A stretch of DNA of 64,000 nucleotides from Flavobacterium filum DSM 17961 (GCF_000425465.1 NZ_AUDM01000004.1:124001-188000), one strand, 5' to 3'. Numbered from the stretch's first letter, positions 41,170 through 51,131 are shown. Notes: a model not told the origin generated them from the letters alone. Numbers and translations are program-made.

Positions 41170-41766
41170 ATGACAACAGAAGAAAAAATATTTGAAGCCG
41201 CCTTTAAAGTATTTCAAAACAAAGGCTTTATGGGAGCAAGAATGCAAGAGATTGCAGATGAAGCAGGAATAAACAAAGCAATGTTACATTACTTTTTTAG
41301 GAGTAAAGAAAAACTTTTTGAAGCCGTTTTTATGAATGCTTTTGGCAAATTAGCCCCTCAAATTAATGAGATATTCAATTCAGACGATGATCTATTTGAA
41401 AAAATAAGAAAGTTTACTGCCAGTTATATCACCTTTGTGATTGAGTATCCTTTTCTGCCTCAGTTTATTATTCAGGAAATGAACAACAATCCTGATTTTG
41501 TTGAAAAATTTCTCAAAGAAGAACAACGACCGAACCCCATAAAATTGGTAAAACAAATTGAAAGAGCAATTGAATTGGGAGAAATAATGCCCCTATCTCC
41601 AAAGCAACTTTTATTAGACATTTTCTCAATGACCGTTTTTCCATTTGCTGCTCAAACTTTAGTGAAAGGAATCATTGCTATTTCTGACGATGAATTTATA
41701 GCGTTAATGGAAGCTCGGAAAGTGCATATTTCCACTCAAATTATCAATGCAATTCAGAAAGGATGA
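41170..41766 (+). CDS. TetR/AcrR family regulator of the export operon
   Basis: I start it at 41170 (MTTEEKIFEAAFKVFQNKG), which gives the usual TetR N terminus; the longer frame would run through the palindrome and -7 box. The HTH is MQEIADEAGINKAMLHYFFRSKE-like in the first 50 residues, and the C-terminal ligand domain is helical. It overlaps the TolC-like gene by 4 bases (ATGA), so it is cotranscribed with the exporter that it most likely represses. Confidence 0.9.
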   Translation: MTTEEKIFEAAFKVFQNKGFMGARMQEIADEAGINKAMLHYFFRSKEKLFEAVFMNAFGKLAPQINEIFNSDDDLFEKIRKFTASYITFVIEYPFLPQFIIQEMNNNPDFVEKFLKEEQRPNPIKLVKQIERAIELGEIMPLSPKQLLLDIFSMTVFPFAAQTLVKGIIAISDDEFIALMEARKVHISTQIINAIQKG

Positions 41767-43016
41767 AAAAATTAATTTTTAGTATAGTAATCTTGTTTGG
41801 GCAAGATTTTAGGGCTCAGGAGCAATTGACACTTGAAAAATGCTATGCGTTGGTTGAAAAAAACTATCCACTAGCCAAACAAAACAATCTGCTCCAAAAT
41901 CAATCGGAATTAGAAGCAATAGTATTAGCAAAGGATAAATTACCAAAAATTTCATTCCATGCTCAAGCTAGTTATCAATCGGATGTTACACAAGTACCGT
42001 TTTCTATGCCCAATGTAACAATGGAGCCGTTAAATAAAGATCAATACAGAGCTACCCTCGATATTAATCAATTGATTTATAATGGCGGAACTATTAAGGC
42101 TCAAACGCAACTTAAAGCAAGTCAAATTAAATCGCAACAGCAAGTAGCTATCGTAAATCTATATCAATTAAAAAGCCAGGTTAATCAATACTACTTTGGG
42201 CTATTACTTTCGCAAGAAAGGCAGGAATTATTGCAAGCTAAAAAAGTTCTACTTGAAGAGAAAAGTAAGGAGATTCAAACTGCTGTTAAATTTGGAGCGG
42301 TTTTACCGGCCTCAGAACAAGTGATTGAAGCTGAAATAATCAACATCAATCAACAGTTAAGTGATATTACTCTTGAACAACTGAAACTTTGGAAGAATTT
42401 AGAACTCTTGTCCGGACAAGTTTTTCATCCAACCACCATTTTATCCCAACCAACACATTTTGAGGCAGAAAGAAGTGGAATTCGACCTGAATTAGTCCTA
42501 TATGATTTGCAAAATCAACAAGTAGAAGCTGCTCAAAAAGTGATTGAAACTACCCATGCACCAAAACTAAACGCTTTTCTTCAAGGTGGCTACGGAAATC
42601 CGGCGTTAAACATGTTAAATAATTCATTTGAAACATTTTATATGACTGGCTTACGGTTAAATTGGACTTTGTTTGAATGGAATAAAACAAAAAAAGAAAA
42701 AGAGGTACTAGAATTATCCAAACAAATCATTTTAACAGAAAAAGAAACGTTTGAAGTCAATCAAAATCGTCAATTGAATGAATACAATTTTGAAATCGAA
42801 AAAATAAATGCACAATTGAAATCAGATTTAGAAATTATTCAATTACGTGAAAAAATTGTACGTTCGGCAGAAGCTCAAATGAAGAATGGTGTGATCACTT
42901 CATCGGACTATTTGAATGAGGTAACACATTTATTTGAATCAAAAATTAATGAAAAAACGCACCATATTCAATTACTTTTAGCTAAAGCAAACTACCAAAT
43001 CATAAGCGGAATTTAA
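41763..43016 (+). CDS. TolC-family outer-membrane efflux protein
   Basis: The 417-residue protein has a signal peptide and two homologous halves of long amphipathic helices with short beta segments, the TolC fold. It includes LDINQLIYNGGTIKAQT-like and LNWTLFEWNKTKKEKE strand regions. It would form the outer-membrane tunnel of the ABC exporter encoded by the following genes. The start overlaps the tetR stop. Confidence 0.9.
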   Translation: MKKLIFSIVILFGQDFRAQEQLTLEKCYALVEKNYPLAKQNNLLQNQSELEAIVLAKDKLPKISFHAQASYQSDVTQVPFSMPNVTMEPLNKDQYRATLDINQLIYNGGTIKAQTQLKASQIKSQQQVAIVNLYQLKSQVNQYYFGLLLSQERQELLQAKKVLLEEKSKEIQTAVKFGAVLPASEQVIEAEIININQQLSDITLEQLKLWKNLELLSGQVFHPTTILSQPTHFEAERSGIRPELVLYDLQNQQVEAAQKVIETTHAPKLNAFLQGGYGNPALNMLNNSFETFYMTGLRLNWTLFEWNKTKKEKEVLELSKQIILTEKETFEVNQNRQLNEYNFEIEKINAQLKSDLEIIQLREKIVRSAEAQMKNGVITSSDYLNEVTHLFESKINEKTHHIQLLLAKANYQIISGI

Positions 43017-43026
43017 AACATCAACC

Positions 43027-43908
43027 ATGAAAAAAAAAATAATCCCATTTACAGCATTTCTACTAATTATAAGTTGCCAAAAAAATAATGAAAAAGCGGA
43101 TGCTTACGGAAATTTTGAAGCCACTGAAATCATTGTTTCTTCTGAATCCAACGGTAAAATTGAATTTTTAAATGTAGAGGAAGGTATTCAACTTAAAAAA
43201 GGGACACTTGTTGGGTTAGTCGATACCTTACAACTGCATTATAATAAAGAACAATTAAAAGCCACTATTGAAACCGTTCAAGCAAAATCAGCTGCTGTTC
43301 TATCAGAAATTAGTGTTTTAAATGAACAATTAAAAACTGCTAAAATAGAACAAACCCGAATTAAAAATATGTTTGCAGAAAATGCAGCTACAAAACGACA
43401 AGTGGAAGAGATTGAAGGAAAAGTGAAAGTCATTGAAAAACAAATTGGCAGTGTGCAAACTCAAAACGCTCCCATTTTAAATGAAATAAAATCGTTAAAA
43501 GTTCAAATTGACAAATTAGACGATCAGATAAAAAAAGCTACTATTATTAATCCATTAGAAGGCACAGTTTTGACAAAATATGCAGAACCATCTGAAATCA
43601 CTTCATTTGGAAAACCACTTTATAAAATAGCTAATTTACATGAAATGGAATTACGCGTGTATTTTACAGAAACGCAATTAGCACAATTGAAAATTGGACA
43701 AAAAGTTAACGTTTCGATTGATGCTGAACAAGGAATAAAAACCTATGATGGCACAATCACATGGATAAGTGCTCAGGCAGAATTTACGCCAAAAGTCATT
43801 CAAACGAGAGAAGAAAGAGCCAATTTAGTTTATGCAGTAAAAGTAGCGGTTAAAAATGAAGGAAGTATAAAAATAGGGATGCCTGCGGAGGTCAGGCTAA
43901 CAAATTAA
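43027..43908 (+). CDS. HlyD/EmrA-type periplasmic adaptor lipoprotein
   Basis: The 293-residue protein has a lipoprotein signal (LLIISC, Cys17), a split biotinyl-lipoyl domain (GNFEATEIIVSSESNGKIEFL and INPLEGTVLTKY), a coiled-coil hairpin between them, and a beta-barrel domain. It links the ABC permeases to the TolC-like tunnel. It resembles YhiI/YbhG adaptors of ABC-2 exporters. Confidence 0.9.
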   Translation: MKKKIIPFTAFLLIISCQKNNEKADAYGNFEATEIIVSSESNGKIEFLNVEEGIQLKKGTLVGLVDTLQLHYNKEQLKATIETVQAKSAAVLSEISVLNEQLKTAKIEQTRIKNMFAENAATKRQVEEIEGKVKVIEKQIGSVQTQNAPILNEIKSLKVQIDKLDDQIKKATIINPLEGTVLTKYAEPSEITSFGKPLYKIANLHEMELRVYFTETQLAQLKIGQKVNVSIDAEQGIKTYDGTITWISAQAEFTPKVIQTREERANLVYAVKVAVKNEGSIKIGMPAEVRLTN

Positions 43909-43913
43909 TAATT

Positions 43914-44282
43914 ATGAAAAAAATACTATTTCTAGCAATTGTTTTAATTGCAATGGGTTGTAAATCAACAAAAACTAATTTAAAATCAAACAGTATGAAC
44001 CTTAAAAATTTGCATACAGAACATAAGGCAGTAGCTACTCAACTGCTTTTTGAGCCTACACAAGGCAAAGTAGTTTCCTTACAGATAGCCAAGAATGAAC
44101 AGTTAAAAGAGCATGTTACCACAATTCCGGCATTGTTGCTGTGTGTATCAGGTGATGCCACTTACAATGAAGAAACCGGTAAAAAAATACATTTGACATC
44201 TGGGGATTATGTTAAAATTCCGGTTAATGTAAAACATTGGGTTGACGCTCACGAGTTAACTAATTTTTTGTTAATTAAGTAA
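43914..44282 (+). CDS. Cupin-domain lipoprotein
   Basis: The 122-residue product has a lipoprotein signal (LIAMGC, Cys16) and a small cupin beta-barrel (GDATYNEETGKKIHLTSGDY, VKIPVNVKHWVDA). The metal-binding His set is incomplete: HV in KEHVTT and KHW are seen. It lies 5 bases after the adaptor gene and 25 before the first ATPase gene, so it belongs to the export operon. Ligand binding or sensing near the exporter is a guess. Confidence 0.75.
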   Translation: MKKILFLAIVLIAMGCKSTKTNLKSNSMNLKNLHTEHKAVATQLLFEPTQGKVVSLQIAKNEQLKEHVTTIPALLLCVSGDATYNEETGKKIHLTSGDYVKIPVNVKHWVDAHELTNFLLIK

Positions 44283-44307
44283 CTATTTATCTTTAAGGGT
44301 TAAGACC

Positions 44308-45204
44308 ATGAGTATTTCTGTTCAGAATATTTCGAAATCGTATAAAAACATTCCAGCACTTCAAAACATTACTTTGGAGGTAAATGAAGGGGAACTTTTT
44401 GGTTTAATTGGACCAGACGGAGCCGGAAAAACAACTCTTTTCCGATTATTGACCACCTTGTTATTACCAAACGAAGGAAGTGCAACAGTAGCTAATTACG
44501 ACATTTTGAAACAAGTGAAAGAAATACGCAATGCTGTGGGGTACATGCCCGGAAAATTCTCGCTGTATCAGGATTTAACTATCTCTGAAAACTTAGCCTT
44601 TTTTGCAACTATTTTCGGTACTACGATTGAAGAAAATTACGATTTAATTGAAGATATATATGTACAAATAGAACCTTTTAAGAACCGAAAAGCAGGTGCG
44701 TTATCAGGTGGAATGAAACAAAAACTAGCCCTTTGTTGTGCTTTAATACACAAACCAAAAGTTTTGTTTTTGGATGAACCCACAACGGGTGTAGATCCTG
44801 TCTCCAGAAAAGAATTTTGGGAAATGCTTAAACGACTGAAGCAGAAAGGTATTACCATTCTAGTTTCAACACCTTATATGGATGAGGCCACATTATGTGA
44901 CCGAATCGCACTCATTCAAGAGGGGAAAATCCTTAAAATTGATACACCACAGGGAATTGTTGATGCTTATCAAAAAACCATTTATGAGGTTGCCAGTAAC
45001 CAAATGCACCTACTGATTGAAGATTTAAAACATTTTCCATCGTATTACAGTGTTTTTGCTTTCGGAGAATTTGTTCATTATATTGATTTGAACAATTTTT
45101 TTGATAGTGAAACTTTGCGTAACTATTTGAAGGCAAAAGGACATCAAAGTATCATCCTTCAAAAAACAACCCCTACTATAGAAGATATTTTTATGGATTT
45201 ATAA
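44308..45204 (+). CDS. ABC transporter ATP-binding protein (first)
   Basis: The 298-residue ATPase has Walker A GPDGAGKTTLF, signature LSGGMKQKLA, Walker B VLFLDEPTTGVDP and a switch region in STPYMDEA where the His is replaced by Pro-Tyr context. It matches the first nucleotide-binding half of the RbbA/YhiH and YbhF type. With the second ATPase and two ABC-2 permeases it should power drug or toxin export. Confidence 0.92.
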   Translation: MSISVQNISKSYKNIPALQNITLEVNEGELFGLIGPDGAGKTTLFRLLTTLLLPNEGSATVANYDILKQVKEIRNAVGYMPGKFSLYQDLTISENLAFFATIFGTTIEENYDLIEDIYVQIEPFKNRKAGALSGGMKQKLALCCALIHKPKVLFLDEPTTGVDPVSRKEFWEMLKRLKQKGITILVSTPYMDEATLCDRIALIQEGKILKIDTPQGIVDAYQKTIYEVASNQMHLLIEDLKHFPSYYSVFAFGEFVHYIDLNNFFDSETLRNYLKAKGHQSIILQKTTPTIEDIFMDL

Positions 45205-45215
45205 ACCCATTTTAC

Positions 45216-45956
45216 ATGAACAATCTTTCGGAAAAAATTATAGTCGTAGAAAACCTTACCAAGCAATTTGGCCACTTTACTGCTGTTAAAGGAATCAACT
45301 TTCACGTAAACAAAGGAGAAATATTTGGTTTTTTAGGGGCAAATGGTGCAGGAAAGACAACAGCTATGAAGATGTTGATAGGAATTTCAAATCCTACTAA
45401 TGGTAGAGCAAATGTAGCCGGTTTTGATGTGCACACACAAAGCGAAAAAGTGAAACAAAATATTGGTTATATGAGTCAGAAATTTTCGATGTACGACGAT
45501 TTAACAGTGAAAGAAAATATTACTTTTTTTGGTGGAATTTACGGATTATCACGAAAACAAATCAACAGTAAGACGGAGGTGTTAATTCAAACATTGCAAT
45601 TGGGTGATATTGCCCAAAAAAAGGTTGGCGACTTACCTTTGGGGTGGAAACAAAAATTGGCATTTTCTGTAGCTATGCTACATGAACCTAAAATTGTTTT
45701 TTTAGATGAACCTACCGGAGGAGTAGACCCCATCACCCGCAGACAATTTTGGGAAATGATTTATGCTGAAGCTCACAAGGGTACTACTATTTTTGTAACG
45801 ACACACTATATGGATGAGGCAGAATATTGTGACCGCGTATCGATTATGGTTGATGGTGTGATTGAAGCCTTGGATACCCCGAAAAACTTAAAAAATCAAT
45901 TTCAAGTTAGTACGATGAATGAAGTATTTTTAAAGCTAGCCCGAAACATAGAATAA
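45216..45956 (+). CDS. ABC transporter ATP-binding protein (second, atypical signature)
   Basis: The 246-residue ATPase has Walker A GANGAGKTTAM, Walker B IVFLDEPTGGVDP and THYMDEA with the switch His. The signature is LPLGWKQKLA rather than LSGG, as in the second half of RbbA/YbhF-like proteins, so one composite ATP site is degenerate. It is 11 bases after the first ATPase gene. In enterobacteria the two are fused. Confidence 0.92.
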   Translation: MNNLSEKIIVVENLTKQFGHFTAVKGINFHVNKGEIFGFLGANGAGKTTAMKMLIGISNPTNGRANVAGFDVHTQSEKVKQNIGYMSQKFSMYDDLTVKENITFFGGIYGLSRKQINSKTEVLIQTLQLGDIAQKKVGDLPLGWKQKLAFSVAMLHEPKIVFLDEPTGGVDPITRRQFWEMIYAEAHKGTTIFVTTHYMDEAEYCDRVSIMVDGVIEALDTPKNLKNQFQVSTMNEVFLKLARNIE

Positions 45957-45972
45957 CAAAATAAAAAGGAAG

Positions 45973-47079
45973 ATGAAACGATTTTTAGGTTTTATTAAAA
46001 AGGAATTCTATCATATTTTTAGAGATAAACGCTCGTTGTTTATTCTTTTTGGAATGCCTATTGCCCAAATTTTGCTGTTTGGATTTGCCATTACCAATGA
46101 AATTAATAATGTAGAGATTGCTATTTTGGATTATTCGAAAGATACTGAAACACAAAAAATTATTCAAAAGATTAAAGCTTCTCCTTATTTTCATGTGGCA
46201 AATGAAATTGCGATTGAAAAAGCGATTGAAAGCGAGTTTAAAAAAGGAAAAATAAAAGCCGTTTTACTCTTTGAAAAAGATTTTGCAAAAAAATTACAAA
46301 CCGAAATGAAAGCTACGGTTCAAGTCATTACAGATGCTACTGAACCTAATATTGCCAATACGATTGCAAACTATACTCAATCGATTTTTCAAAACCATCA
46401 AAGTCAAAAAAGTACAGTTCAAAAAAATACTACTGGGGTTGTCATACAAAGCCGTATGTTGTATAATCCTGAATTAAAAAGCGTCTTTAATTTTGTTCCG
46501 GGTGTTATGACCGTTATTTTGATGTTGGTTTCTGCCATGATGACCTCTATTTCGATAACAAGAGAAAAAGAATTGGGCACTATGGAAATTTTATTGGTAT
46601 CCCCTTTAAAGCCTTTTCAAGTTATCTTGGGTAAAGTGTTTCCTTATATTTTTCTTTCTGTAATCAATGCCATCGTTATTGTTTCTATGGGTTATTTTAT
46701 TTTTGGAATGCCAATTCAAGGGAGTATTTTATTGTTAGCCGTCGAGAGTATTTTATTTATTATTACAGCCCTTTCATTAGGGATATTCATTTCTACCATT
46801 TCCAACTCCCAACAAACAGCCATGATGATTTCGTTGATGGGATTGATGTTGCCGGTTATCATATTATCAGGTTTTATTTTTCCCATTGCTTCGATGCCAT
46901 TACCTATGCAAGTCATCAGTAACACTATTCCTGCGAAATGGTTTATTATTATTGTAAAGTCGATAATGTTAAAAGGTGTTGGTTTAGAATACATCCTCAA
47001 AGAAACATTAATTTTAGTTGGAATGACCATTCTTTTTATTGGTTTAAGTATTAAAAATTACAAAACTCGTTTGGAGTAA
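45973..47079 (+). CDS. ABC-2 type permease (first)
   Basis: The 368-residue protein has one N-terminal membrane helix, a periplasmic domain of about 150 residues and five C-terminal helices, with the ABC-2 motif REKELGTMEILLVSPLKP. It is a YhhJ/YbhS-like half of the exporter channel. Confidence 0.92.
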   Translation: MKRFLGFIKKEFYHIFRDKRSLFILFGMPIAQILLFGFAITNEINNVEIAILDYSKDTETQKIIQKIKASPYFHVANEIAIEKAIESEFKKGKIKAVLLFEKDFAKKLQTEMKATVQVITDATEPNIANTIANYTQSIFQNHQSQKSTVQKNTTGVVIQSRMLYNPELKSVFNFVPGVMTVILMLVSAMMTSISITREKELGTMEILLVSPLKPFQVILGKVFPYIFLSVINAIVIVSMGYFIFGMPIQGSILLLAVESILFIITALSLGIFISTISNSQQTAMMISLMGLMLPVIILSGFIFPIASMPLPMQVISNTIPAKWFIIIVKSIMLKGVGLEYILKETLILVGMTILFIGLSIKNYKTRLE

Positions 47080-47090
47080 ATAATCGCACC

Positions 47091-48212
47091 ATGAAAATCA
47101 TTCTATTCATCATACAAAAAGAATTCAAACAGATATTTAGGGATAAAAGTATGCTTCGTTTACTCTTTATACTACCAATTTTACAACTTTTAATTCTTTC
47201 TAATGCGGCTACTTTTGATGTCAAAAACATTCGGGTAACCATTGTTGATTATAGTAATTCATCCTCTTCAAGAACTTTGATTGAAAAAATAAATGCAAAT
47301 GCTTATTTTACTGATGCAGTGTTTGTTTCCACAACACAAGCCGGTATTGAGCGGTTAAATAGCGGTAAAACCGATGTGGTGATAGAAATTCCTATCCCGT
47401 TTGAAAAACAACTACAAAATGAGACTACCACTCAAATTCAGGTTTTAATTAATGCTATTGATGGAGCAACTGCGGGAGTTCAAAATGTATATCTTTCGCA
47501 AATTGTTCAGCAGTTCAATCAGCATATTCTGTTGGAAAACAAACACATTGTAAACAATCAAATAATGCCTAATCGAATTGAAACTATTCCTTCCTTTTGG
47601 TATAATTCGACACTTAATTATAAAACTTTTATGGTCCCGGGAATCTTAGTCTTGTTGATTACGATGTTAACATTATTCCTCTCGTCAATGAATATTGTGC
47701 GAGAAAAAGAATTGGGTACTTTAGAGCAAATCAACGTTACTCCGATAAAAAAATATCAATTTATTATTGGCAAATTATTTCCTTTTTGGGTTATTGGGCT
47801 TGTAATTTTAACTATTGGCTTACTAATTTCTAAAATTGTTTTCAATGTACCTATGTTGGGAAACATTGTATTGGTTTATTTTTTTACTTCTATATATTTA
47901 TTGCTCATTTTAGGCTTTGGCTTATTTCTTTCTAATCATACCGAAACCCAACAGCAAGCCATGTTTATTGCTTGGTTTTTCATTGTTATCTTTATTCTAA
48001 TGAGTGGTTTGTTTACGCCAATTGAAAGCATGCCAAAATGGGCACAAAACGTGACCTTATTCAATCCGATTCGCTATTTTGTTGAATTTATACGAATGGT
48101 TCTACTCAAAGGAGCCGGACTTCAAGAAGTTTTGCCAAATCTAGGGATAATAACTCTTTTTGCAATTGTCGTAAATGGTTTAGCCGTTTGGAGTTATAAA
48201 AAGACAAACTGA
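47091..48212 (+). CDS. ABC-2 type permease (second)
   Basis: The 373-residue protein has the same layout as its neighbour, with REKELGTLEQINVTPIKK as the ABC-2 coupling motif and five C-terminal helices. It is the YbhR-like partner in a heterodimeric channel. It ends the export operon and its stop nearly meets the stop of the convergent TonB receptor gene. Confidence 0.92.
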   Translation: MKIILFIIQKEFKQIFRDKSMLRLLFILPILQLLILSNAATFDVKNIRVTIVDYSNSSSSRTLIEKINANAYFTDAVFVSTTQAGIERLNSGKTDVVIEIPIPFEKQLQNETTTQIQVLINAIDGATAGVQNVYLSQIVQQFNQHILLENKHIVNNQIMPNRIETIPSFWYNSTLNYKTFMVPGILVLLITMLTLFLSSMNIVREKELGTLEQINVTPIKKYQFIIGKLFPFWVIGLVILTIGLLISKIVFNVPMLGNIVLVYFFTSIYLLLILGFGLFLSNHTETQQQAMFIAWFFIVIFILMSGLFTPIESMPKWAQNVTLFNPIRYFVEFIRMVLLKGAGLQEVLPNLGIITLFAIVVNGLAVWSYKKTN

Positions 48213-48214
48213 TA

Positions 48215-50206
48215 TTAGAGACTGAAATTTAAATTTATGTAAATATTTCTACCCATTCGCGGTATATTATTCCAGTCGGTGAAGGTAGAATAATAGGTGT
48301 CAAATAGGTTTTCAACTCCTGCATTCACCAATAGTTTTTGTGAATACCATTTAAAAGTATAACCCACAGATAAGTTTAAGATAGCATAATCCGGTGTTCT
48401 ATTTTCCCCATAAAAAGGACTATAATTGGTTTGAGTCGCATTTCCTATTACATTTAATTCCGTTTGAAATCTATTCTTTTTATATTGTATTTGACTTTGG
48501 TATTGCAAAGGGCTAATAAAGGGTAAATTTCGTTTTTCTGCATCTTTTCCATAACTGTATTGCAATTTAGTATTCCATGAATAATAATCGTTAAATCGAT
48601 AATCACATTGAAATGAAGAATGAATTAAATTGGCAAAAGATAGTTGTTCGTAAATTTTGACTCCGCTTGCCCCAATAGTCATAGGAATAAGATTGTCGTC
48701 TGGTATTCCGATGATATAGTCCGGAAGATAAAATGCAGAAAAAGTAATGCCTGTTTTAATTTTTTCAGTTTTGTACCGAATATCAAAATTTCCTTCCACA
48801 GATTTTTCGTTGGAAAGATTGGGATTTCCTATATAATCAAACAAATCAAAACTATTAAAGATATAAAACGCATAGCCTTCTGTTACCGATGGAGCTCGTT
48901 CACCATAGCCGGAGCACACTGAAAAAAACCAATCTTTTACTTGATGTTTGTATTGCAGCGAAATACTCTTTAAAAATCGATTTTGTTGGTCTGCCATTTC
49001 AGGATAAAAGATTTGTAAACTTTCCAATCCAAATTCGTTAGCTACTTTATTTTGATGAAAGCCAAACGAACCATTTATTTTTAGGGAGTTATGGCAAGAG
49101 AATTCAATTTCATCTTCTAAATAAATACCATTGTAAAGGGTTCTAACATCCGGCCAAGTGTACATGAACATCGCATTTTCATCAGGGTCACTTGGATACA
49201 TCGTCATTTCGGCAATCGAACGATTGTAAAATCCATTCACATTAAATAGTAGATGGTGCTTATCTTTTTTTGTTTTTCCTTTGGAATAATAACCATACGT
49301 ATCGCTCCAACCCGGCATATCCATTCGAATGGGAACATTTGGTCGTTTGGAATCGTCCATAAAATGGGTAATCGTATTATAGTATAATTTGTTTTCCCAA
49401 TGGTTGAGGAGTCCCGACTTTGGAGCGACTTCATATTTAAATGATGTAATTAGTGCACGAGCAAGCGAAATATCCATTGGCAAAGCCGGATAACCCACAT
49501 CATTGGCTTCATCAAAAATAACCGAACCTTCAATCAATTTATTTTGAAATTGATAACCGGAAATAACAGAAGCATTCCATTTTTGAAATTGAGAATACTT
49601 TATTTCTTGACTATTTCCAGCTTTATAATTATCAGCTTTTCGATAGGTTACATTCGCATCGGCATAAAAAGAACTATCTTTGTAGTGCACCATTCCGCCT
49701 ATAATACGTTGCTTGTTATTGAATTCAAAGCCACTACTTAAACTACCCGACAAGCCCAGTTCGGAATATGTGCTTCGAAGTCGTTTCAAATCCAAAGAGC
49801 CACCAATGGTTGGTCCGTGACAACTACCTTCTTGCCCCGATGAAATAGTTGCTTCCGAAAGATTGGATATTTCTACATAAGAAGTCACCGGATCCATTTT
49901 ATCGGTACAAGCACCAAATATCCGCATGCCATCAATGGTGACAATCGTTCGTTCGGTTGCCATATTATTAATCATGGGTTCCCAAGCGTAGCCACCTCGT
50001 TTGATCATATCAATTCTGCCTGATTGTTGCAAATATTCATCTAAACTTGCAAGGGGTTTTGCTTGTTTTTGATGTACTTGAGTTGGTTTACCTATTAGAA
50101 TCACTTCACTGAGATTTACAGGTAAAATGCTATCTTTCACTTGCTCTTGAGTCCAACTAACGGTTGAAATCAATAGCATTATTGAAACAATAAATTGTTT
50201 TTTCAT
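48215..50206 (-). CDS. TonB-dependent copper receptor, OprC/NosA-like
   Basis: The 663-residue protein has a signal peptide (cut near SWTQ), a plug domain (from about residue 30 to 150) and an outer-membrane barrel ending in NLNFSL. The plug carries GACTDKMDP (Cys100-xxx-Met104) and the barrel has THFMDD (His281-x-Met283). Pseudomonas OprC binds copper through a CxxxM-HxM site, and the spacing between the two parts here is very similar. NosA of denitrifiers is an OprC homologue that supplies copper to NosZ. The gene is last in a minus-strand operon that diverges from nosZ, and a terminator-like hairpin sits just before its start. Confidence 0.85.
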   Translation of the reverse strand: MKKQFIVSIMLLISTVSWTQEQVKDSILPVNLSEVILIGKPTQVHQKQAKPLASLDEYLQQSGRIDMIKRGGYAWEPMINNMATERTIVTIDGMRIFGACTDKMDPVTSYVEISNLSEATISSGQEGSCHGPTIGGSLDLKRLRSTYSELGLSGSLSSGFEFNNKQRIIGGMVHYKDSSFYADANVTYRKADNYKAGNSQEIKYSQFQKWNASVISGYQFQNKLIEGSVIFDEANDVGYPALPMDISLARALITSFKYEVAPKSGLLNHWENKLYYNTITHFMDDSKRPNVPIRMDMPGWSDTYGYYSKGKTKKDKHHLLFNVNGFYNRSIAEMTMYPSDPDENAMFMYTWPDVRTLYNGIYLEDEIEFSCHNSLKINGSFGFHQNKVANEFGLESLQIFYPEMADQQNRFLKSISLQYKHQVKDWFFSVCSGYGERAPSVTEGYAFYIFNSFDLFDYIGNPNLSNEKSVEGNFDIRYKTEKIKTGITFSAFYLPDYIIGIPDDNLIPMTIGASGVKIYEQLSFANLIHSSFQCDYRFNDYYSWNTKLQYSYGKDAEKRNLPFISPLQYQSQIQYKKNRFQTELNVIGNATQTNYSPFYGENRTPDYAILNLSVGYTFKWYSQKLLVNAGVENLFDTYYSTFTDWNNIPRMGRNIYINLNFSL

Positions 50207-50213
50207 GAGTAAG

Positions 50214-50247
50214 AAAAAAGGGCCAAAAATTTAGATAACTTTTGGCC
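50214..50247 (-). terminator. Terminator or attenuator before the copper receptor gene
   Basis: GGCCAAAA pairs with TTTTGGCC (8-bp stem, 11-base loop) and is followed on the minus strand by CTTTTTTCTT. The T tract ends 8 bases before the receptor ATG, so read-through from the upstream lipoprotein gene would be limited unless the hairpin is regulated. Confidence 0.7.
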
Positions 50248-50260
50248 GTTACTATTTTAT

Positions 50261-51100
50261 TTAGAATTCAATTTCAAAGAAGATACTACTGGATTCAGTA
50301 GTTTCAGTAACTACCTCCCCTTTTAACACTTCATTAGAAGCATTTAGTAATTGCAAATTAATTTTCCAATAGCCGGTCATTGTTAAGGATACTTTGCCAT
50401 GGTAAAATTCATCAGAAGCAGATTGTGTTAAATCAAGATTGTTTGGTGAACCATGGTTTCCCATACTCGGCATTCTGGGGTCAATTTTAAGGGTATAATT
50501 GTTTACTACCGGAAAATTCATCATGTTTTCCATTTTATACACCCCAACGGTCATGTCATTTAGGGCCACTTTTGGGTTTTTGGGATCAATCAAAGCAACA
50601 ATGTAACGTACGTTGTCTGTTCCCATAAATGAGCTAACTACTCTTTTTTCGGTGGCTGGAACATCTATAACATCCGTTACAGTATAGTTTGTTTCATTTA
50701 TAGAATAATCAATTTTTAAGTCCCAATATTCCGACTCATTTTGGGGCATTTGAAAAACAATATATCCTTTGTATAAGGTTTCTTTATCGGTTTCTTTTTC
50801 AACTGTAGAATAGGGACACGAATGATTCATCATGGTCATGTGCATCATTGGCATCCATTCAATTGTTGCGTTTTGAATGTAGTTGTTTGTTGTTTTGTCT
50901 TTAATTCTAAGTGAAATCTCATTGTAACCTTGTTGGGTTGTTCCGGTAGAGGTGTATAACTCGATAATATGAGTGTCATTGGTAAATTCTTTGACTTTAA
51001 TTATACCGTCTAATTCGTTAACGGGTGTTGAATCATCATCAGAAGAACAAGATGTAATTAATGCTAGAGCAAAAAGGAAGAATATTTTATAAAGTTTCAT
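50261..51100 (-). CDS. Met/His-rich YtkA-like lipoprotein, probable copper binding
   Basis: I start it at 51100 (MKLYKIFFLFALALITSC); the longer frame would read through a structured intergenic element. The lipobox is ITSC (Cys18). The mature 260 residues are two beta-sandwich-like units resembling the YtkA/FixH-like fold, with WMPMMHMTMMNHSCPYS in the first and DPRMPSMGNHG in the second; Met/His clusters of this sort bind Cu(I). A periplasmic or surface copper shuttle between the TonB receptor and NosZ maturation is inferred from content and context. Confidence 0.75.
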   Translation of the reverse strand: MKLYKIFFLFALALITSCSSDDDSTPVNELDGIIKVKEFTNDTHIIELYTSTGTTQQGYNEISLRIKDKTTNNYIQNATIEWMPMMHMTMMNHSCPYSTVEKETDKETLYKGYIVFQMPQNESEYWDLKIDYSINETNYTVTDVIDVPATEKRVVSSFMGTDNVRYIVALIDPKNPKVALNDMTVGVYKMENMMNFPVVNNYTLKIDPRMPSMGNHGSPNNLDLTQSASDEFYHGKVSLTMTGYWKINLQLLNASNEVLKGEVVTETTESSSIFFEIEF

Positions 51101-51131
51101 AGTAAATTTAATTTGAGTTATAGGAATAAGA

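Noticed and set aside
45640..45670. Degenerate LPLGWKQ signature as evidence of a dead ATPase
   Set aside because: The same signature is usual in the second ATPase half of RbbA/YbhF-like exporters, so it is a family feature and not decay.
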